From Oribacterium sp. (GTDB lineage Bacteria > Bacillota_A > Clostridia > Lachnospirales > Lachnospiraceae), in the NCBI GenBank assembly GCA_017940955.1, contig JAGAXP010000002.1, positions 1-19,643 of the forward strand: a DNA stretch of 19,643 nt. Reading direction: 5' to 3'. Shown one piece after another: positions 19,567-19,643 of the stretch. Every line of letters begins with the position of its first letter. Position 1 is the first letter of the stretch. Below the pieces are notes generated by a model. It was given only the letters and a program-made list of their open reading frames with translations. It made no database searches and was not told where the DNA came from. Both the position numbers and the translations under genes were made by a program.

Positions 19567-19643
19567 TTAATCCTCAGCCTTTTGCAGCTCATATTCATTT
19601 TCGAAATACTCATCAAGACACCGGAGATTCATAACTCCTTCTA
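19567..19643 (-). CDS. C-terminal end of an unidentified protein (cut by window edge)
   Basis: A minus-strand frame is open from the right edge and stops with TAA at 19567-19569, immediately before a terminator. The visible residues end NEYELQKAED and are acidic. An internal ATG at 19632 has an AAGGAG only two bases upstream, too close for efficient initiation, so reading in from outside the window is more likely. A separate 21-residue peptide is the alternative. The family cannot be named. Confidence 0.4.
   Translation of the reverse strand, partial: EGVMNLRCLDEYFENEYELQKAED

Overview
The window looks like a chromosomal segment from an anaerobic, low-to-moderate GC Firmicute, most likely a Lachnospiraceae-type Clostridium relative. 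This is inferred from strong AGGAGG-type ribosome binding sites, YesM/YesN-type two-component genes, lipoprotein signals of the LAGC/LSGC type, an extracellular FMN/FAD reductase, choline-binding-type cell wall repeats and a DegV protein. No rRNA, tRNA, CRISPR array or insertion sequence was recognised. Nearly all genes lie on the minus strand; the exceptions are a short AT-rich cluster at the left edge and one surface-protein gene at about 14.9-15.9 kb.

Left edge (1-430): three very short, overlapping plus-strand frames (the first cut by the window edge) end at a bidirectional terminator. Region 449-9663 is one functional block. It holds a complete ABC importer (lipoprotein binding protein, fused double permease, ATPase) and, upstream of it, a second binding lipoprotein, a YesM-type sensor kinase and an AraC-type response regulator. 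This arrangement resembles HptA-HptS-HptR of staphylococci placed beside an AfuABC-type importer. Both known systems handle sugar phosphates, so uptake of a phosphorylated sugar or another small anion is the best working guess. The ATPase carries an insertion of about 120 residues between Q-loop and signature motif.

Centre (9758-12315): an alpha/beta hydrolase of the HSL/esterase type fused to an N-terminal region resembling a degenerate RsbW-like ATPase; then rpsT (ribosomal protein S20) with a clear promoter, a terminator and a string of hairpins behind its stop codon. A 99-bp inverted repeat lies upstream of rpsT. It shares sequence with a 61-bp hairpin between the importer's binding protein and permease genes, which suggests a dispersed REP/MITE-like family.

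Right part (12315-19643): a Tat-exported, lipoprotein-type FMN/FAD reductase related to flavocytochrome fumarate reductases; a plus-strand cell-wall-binding protein; a DegV lipid-binding protein; gpmI (cofactor-independent phosphoglycerate mutase); a cyclic-nucleotide-binding-domain protein without a DNA-binding domain; and the last codons of another gene. The reductase and the cyclic-nucleotide-domain protein share an 88 percent identical 67-bp leader directly before their start codons, the most intriguing unexplained regulatory signal here. Each transcription unit ends in a recognisable hairpin plus T-run, so unit boundaries are well supported.
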